Shown here: piece by piece, positions 7,314 to 9,096 of the stretch
Layout: the number at the start of each line of letters is the position of its first letter
How positions within the stretch are numbered: the stretch's first letter is position 1
The notes under the pieces: model-generated
What the model was told of the DNA's origin: nothing
The model's input: only the letters and a program-made list of their open reading frames with translations
The model's database searches: none
Origin: Bacteroidales bacterium
GTDB lineage: Bacteria; Bacteroidota; Bacteroidia; Bacteroidales; Bacteroidaceae
Assembly: GCA_004555055.1 (NCBI GenBank)
Contig: SFJN01000107.1
Location: 1-9,096, forward strand
Length of the DNA: 9,096 nucleotides
Direction of reading: 5' to 3'
Made by a program: the position numbers and the translations under genes

Positions 7314-8195
7314 TTATTTAACGAGGATAACCAGGTACTTGCTCACGCTCCAGAACTTTTCGGGGTCGGTGATACGGAGCACGTACTGTCCCTTGGCGTC
7401 CTTGTCGAGACGGTAGGAGCCGGCAGGATGTGTGGTCTTCAGCGTGGCACTTTTGCTGTAAAGACGGATGACCTTGTCGATGCGGATGTCAATCTTCGTG
7501 AAATAATCCTTGTTGAAGTTTTCTTTCTGAAGCACATCACCGCTCTCAAGGATACGCTCGTTCTTCAGTTCCTTCTTGGTGCCGAAGACATAATATGCCG
7601 TATGGAGGTCCTTGTCCTGTGCACTGATGGTACGCGCACGGTTGTCGTTCTCGGCAGTGAGGTTGCCCACATTGGTCTTAAGTTCGCCAATCTGCGTTTC
7701 CTGCTCGGCAATGGTGATGTCCTTTGCCGCCAGCTGCTGACGGAGGTCTTCAATCTGTGACTGCAGTTCCTCCATCTGCGCAGTCATGGTGCTGATGGTA
7801 TTCTCGAGCGTAGCCTTCAGCTGCGAATTGCTGACATTGGCCTGCTTGAGTTGCTGGCGAAGATTGTTGATGAGTTCGTTATTGAGATTGACACTCTGCT
7901 GTATGGTGCGCATATCTTCGAGGATGGCCTGCTTCTGGTTGGTTTCTCCCTTTCGGCGCTCCACATTGATTCGGCCCTGTGCCTCGTTGATTTTTCTGAA
8001 TCCCTCCTGGATTTCGTTGAGGGTGCTCAGCATGTCATTGAGTTCGTTTTCTTTCTGTGTAAGGACACTCTGCAGTGAGTCTTCGGTAGTGAAGGCGTTC
8101 ATTGCCTGCTCCTTCCTTGTCTCGCAGGAGAAAAGCAACATCAAGGCCGTCACAATGGCGATGAACGATGCCAATGCAAAAAGAATCTTTTTCAT
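7314..8195 (-). CDS. Coiled-coil lipoprotein of unknown function
   Basis: This 293-residue protein starts with a signal peptide (MKKILFALASFIAIVTALML) and lipobox LFSC, with acylated C24. Residues about 38-205 are a long coiled coil rich in Q, E, N and L with heptad spacing (SLQSVLTQKENELNDMLSTL, QMEELQSQIEDLRQQLAAKD). Residues about 206-293 form a compact C-terminal region (TAYYVFGTKKELKN, then FTKIDIRIDKVIRLYSK) ending in FWSVSKYLVILVK. Proteins of this architecture are widespread in Bacteroidales. Some are annotated as Cbp1-type collagen-binding adhesins, which I recall rather than can show, so I do not assign that role. The ATG is fixed by the signal peptide. It starts 43 bases after the rsmI stop and is probably cotranscribed with it. 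Other possibilities are an envelope spacer or a scaffold protein anchored in the outer membrane. Confidence 0.75.
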   Translation of the reverse strand: MKKILFALASFIAIVTALMLLFSCETRKEQAMNAFTTEDSLQSVLTQKENELNDMLSTLNEIQEGFRKINEAQGRINVERRKGETNQKQAILEDMRTIQQSVNLNNELINNLRQQLKQANVSNSQLKATLENTISTMTAQMEELQSQIEDLRQQLAAKDITIAEQETQIGELKTNVGNLTAENDNRARTISAQDKDLHTAYYVFGTKKELKNERILESGDVLQKENFNKDYFTKIDIRIDKVIRLYSKSATLKTTHPAGSYRLDKDAKGQYVLRITDPEKFWSVSKYLVILVK

Positions 8196-8238
8196 AGGAG
8201 GTTGGTATTAATTGTATATTCTCATTTATAATGTGGAC

Positions 8239-8979
8239 TCACTCATAAAGAGGCTGTCCGGTAATGGGGTCTTTGGCAATGGGCTTCCGACGTTTTTCGC
8301 GTCCACCCTCGGCACCGGGCTTTCCACCGACAACGATGACGAATTCACCACGGGGCTCGGCCTCCTGGAAGTGTGCCTCCACTTCGGCAAGGGTGCCGCG
8401 AACACTTTCCTCATGGATTTTCGATATTTCGCGGCAGGCACTGCAGGGTCTGTCGGCTCCGAACACTTCGGCCATCTCGTGCAAGGCCCTGGTCACGCGA
8501 TGAGGGCTTTCGTAGAAAATCATGGTGCGCTCCTCATCCTTTAGGGCAGCAAGGCGTGTGGCCCTTCCCTTCTTTTGGGGCAGGAAGCCCTCAAAACAGA
8601 AACGGTCGCAGGGAAGTCCGCTGCTGACGAGTGCAGGAACGAAAGCCGTGGCTCCGGGCAGACATTGCACCTCTACTCCCTGCGCCACGGCAGCACGTAC
8701 AAGCATGAATCCGGGGTCGGAAATGCCGGGAGTACCAGCATCGCTTACCAATGCCATGGTTTCTCCGGCAGCCATACGGGCGGCAAAAGCTTCGGCGGTG
8801 GCATGTTCATTGAACTTATGGTGGCTAACCAGCCGGGCACTGATATCGTAGTGCTTGAGCAGCATGCCCGTGGTACGGGTATCTTCGGCAAGCACCACGT
8901 CAACTTCCTTCAGGATGCGCAACGCCCGGAGGGTGATATCCTCCAGATTGCCTACAGGAGTGGGGACAAGATAGAGCAT
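8239..8979 (-). CDS. rsmI: 16S rRNA (cytidine(1402)-2'-O)-methyltransferase RsmI
   Basis: RsmI uses S-adenosylmethionine to methylate the 2'-OH of C1402 in the decoding centre of 16S rRNA. The protein is a tetrapyrrole-methylase-fold enzyme with the family signatures in order: LYLVPTPVGNLEDITLRAL (residues 2-20), AEDTRTTGMLLKHY (31-44), VSDAGTPGISDPG (78-90) and CLPGATAFVPALVSSGL (106-122). At 246 residues it is shorter than the 286 of E. coli and lacks the C-terminal helix-turn-helix extension. It ends with a basic tail, KRRKPIAKDP. The frame extends to a TTG at 9006, but the ATG at 8979 puts the conserved LYLVPTPVGNL directly after Met, so I chose it. A coiled-coil lipoprotein gene follows after 43 bases. 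Function is well supported; only the start is arguable. Confidence 0.95.
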   Translation of the reverse strand: MLYLVPTPVGNLEDITLRALRILKEVDVVLAEDTRTTGMLLKHYDISARLVSHHKFNEHATAEAFAARMAAGETMALVSDAGTPGISDPGFMLVRAAVAQGVEVQCLPGATAFVPALVSSGLPCDRFCFEGFLPQKKGRATRLAALKDEERTMIFYESPHRVTRALHEMAEVFGADRPCSACREISKIHEESVRGTLAEVEAHFQEAEPRGEFVIVVGGKPGAEGGREKRRKPIAKDPITGQPLYE

Positions 8980-9036
8980 TTCCGACGGGGATGATACTAT
9001 TTTCAACGGTTACGCCTTAGTAAAGCAGATGTCAAG

Positions 9037-9046
9037 AAAACGTTTT
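9037..9046. promoter_or_regulatory. Palindrome AAAACGTTTT upstream of rsmI
   Basis: This perfect 10-base palindrome lies about 60 bases upstream of the rsmI ATG. On the minus strand it is followed immediately by CTTGACATC. It may be part of a promoter or operator region, but an A/T-dominated palindrome of this size can be chance. Confidence 0.2.
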
Positions 9047-9048
9047 TA

Positions 9049-9069
9049 GGGTGAAAATGAAAGTCACCC
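9049..9069. terminator. Hairpin GGGTGA-N9-TCACCC near the right edge
   Basis: GGGTGA (9049-9054) and TCACCC (9064-9069) are perfect 6-base arms with a 9-base loop. On the minus strand the stem is followed by TAAAAACGTTTTCTT, and on the plus strand by GACAATTTTAAC. It could terminate a leftward gene beyond the right edge before rsmI. The U-tract is interrupted, so an operator is an alternative. Confidence 0.3.
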
Positions 9070-9096
9070 GACAATTTTAACACCCACTTCCAAGGC

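Noticed and set aside
1..9096. CRISPR array, tRNA, rRNA, insertion sequence, transposase or integrase
   Set aside because: No regularly spaced repeats, no cloverleaf-type arms, no rRNA-like sequence and no transposase or recombinase motifs were found on either strand.

Overview
The window looks like a Bacteroidota chromosome, most likely Bacteroidales and perhaps Prevotella-like. This rests on protein family character (an exported GH2 beta-galactosidase, lipoproteins with relaxed lipoboxes, an orphan Bacteroidales-type nucleotidyltransferase, a short RsmI), on the lack of Shine-Dalgarno sequences at starts, and on one promoter candidate resembling the Bacteroides -33/-7 consensus. The genus is not provable from the sequence alone.

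The layout has two parts of different character. Positions 1 to about 890 are AT-rich (roughly one third G+C in sampled lines) and hold no convincing intact gene. A rightward coding remnant enters from the left edge and shows two apparent -1 frameshifts and one in-frame amber codon before ending at 726. Its last segment carries an R-N-x3-H motif of the kind seen in HEPN-domain RNases and toxins. From 727 to 988 there is no convincing gene, only a strong GC-rich hairpin (895-930) at the junction with the main block.

Positions 989-8979 (about half G+C) form a compact leftward gene block. In transcription order it contains rsmI (16S rRNA 2'-O-ribose methyltransferase), a coiled-coil lipoprotein, a glycine-zipper lipoprotein, a sugar-type nucleotidyltransferase, an acyltransferase-3 membrane protein and a large exported GH2 beta-galactosidase. 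Spacers are 40-80 bases except for a 245-base gap (7069-7313), which carries the best promoter candidate and a small palindrome. The likely transcription units are therefore rsmI plus the coiled-coil lipoprotein, and then the glycine-zipper lipoprotein through to the beta-galactosidase, possibly with internal promoters.

Functionally this is mostly housekeeping and cell-envelope material: ribosome modification, two surface or periplasmic lipoproteins, one nucleotide-sugar-type enzyme, one membrane O-acyltransferase that may decorate a glycan, and one exported glycosidase. No complete new system is visible. The most unusual part is the decayed HEPN-like remnant at the left end.
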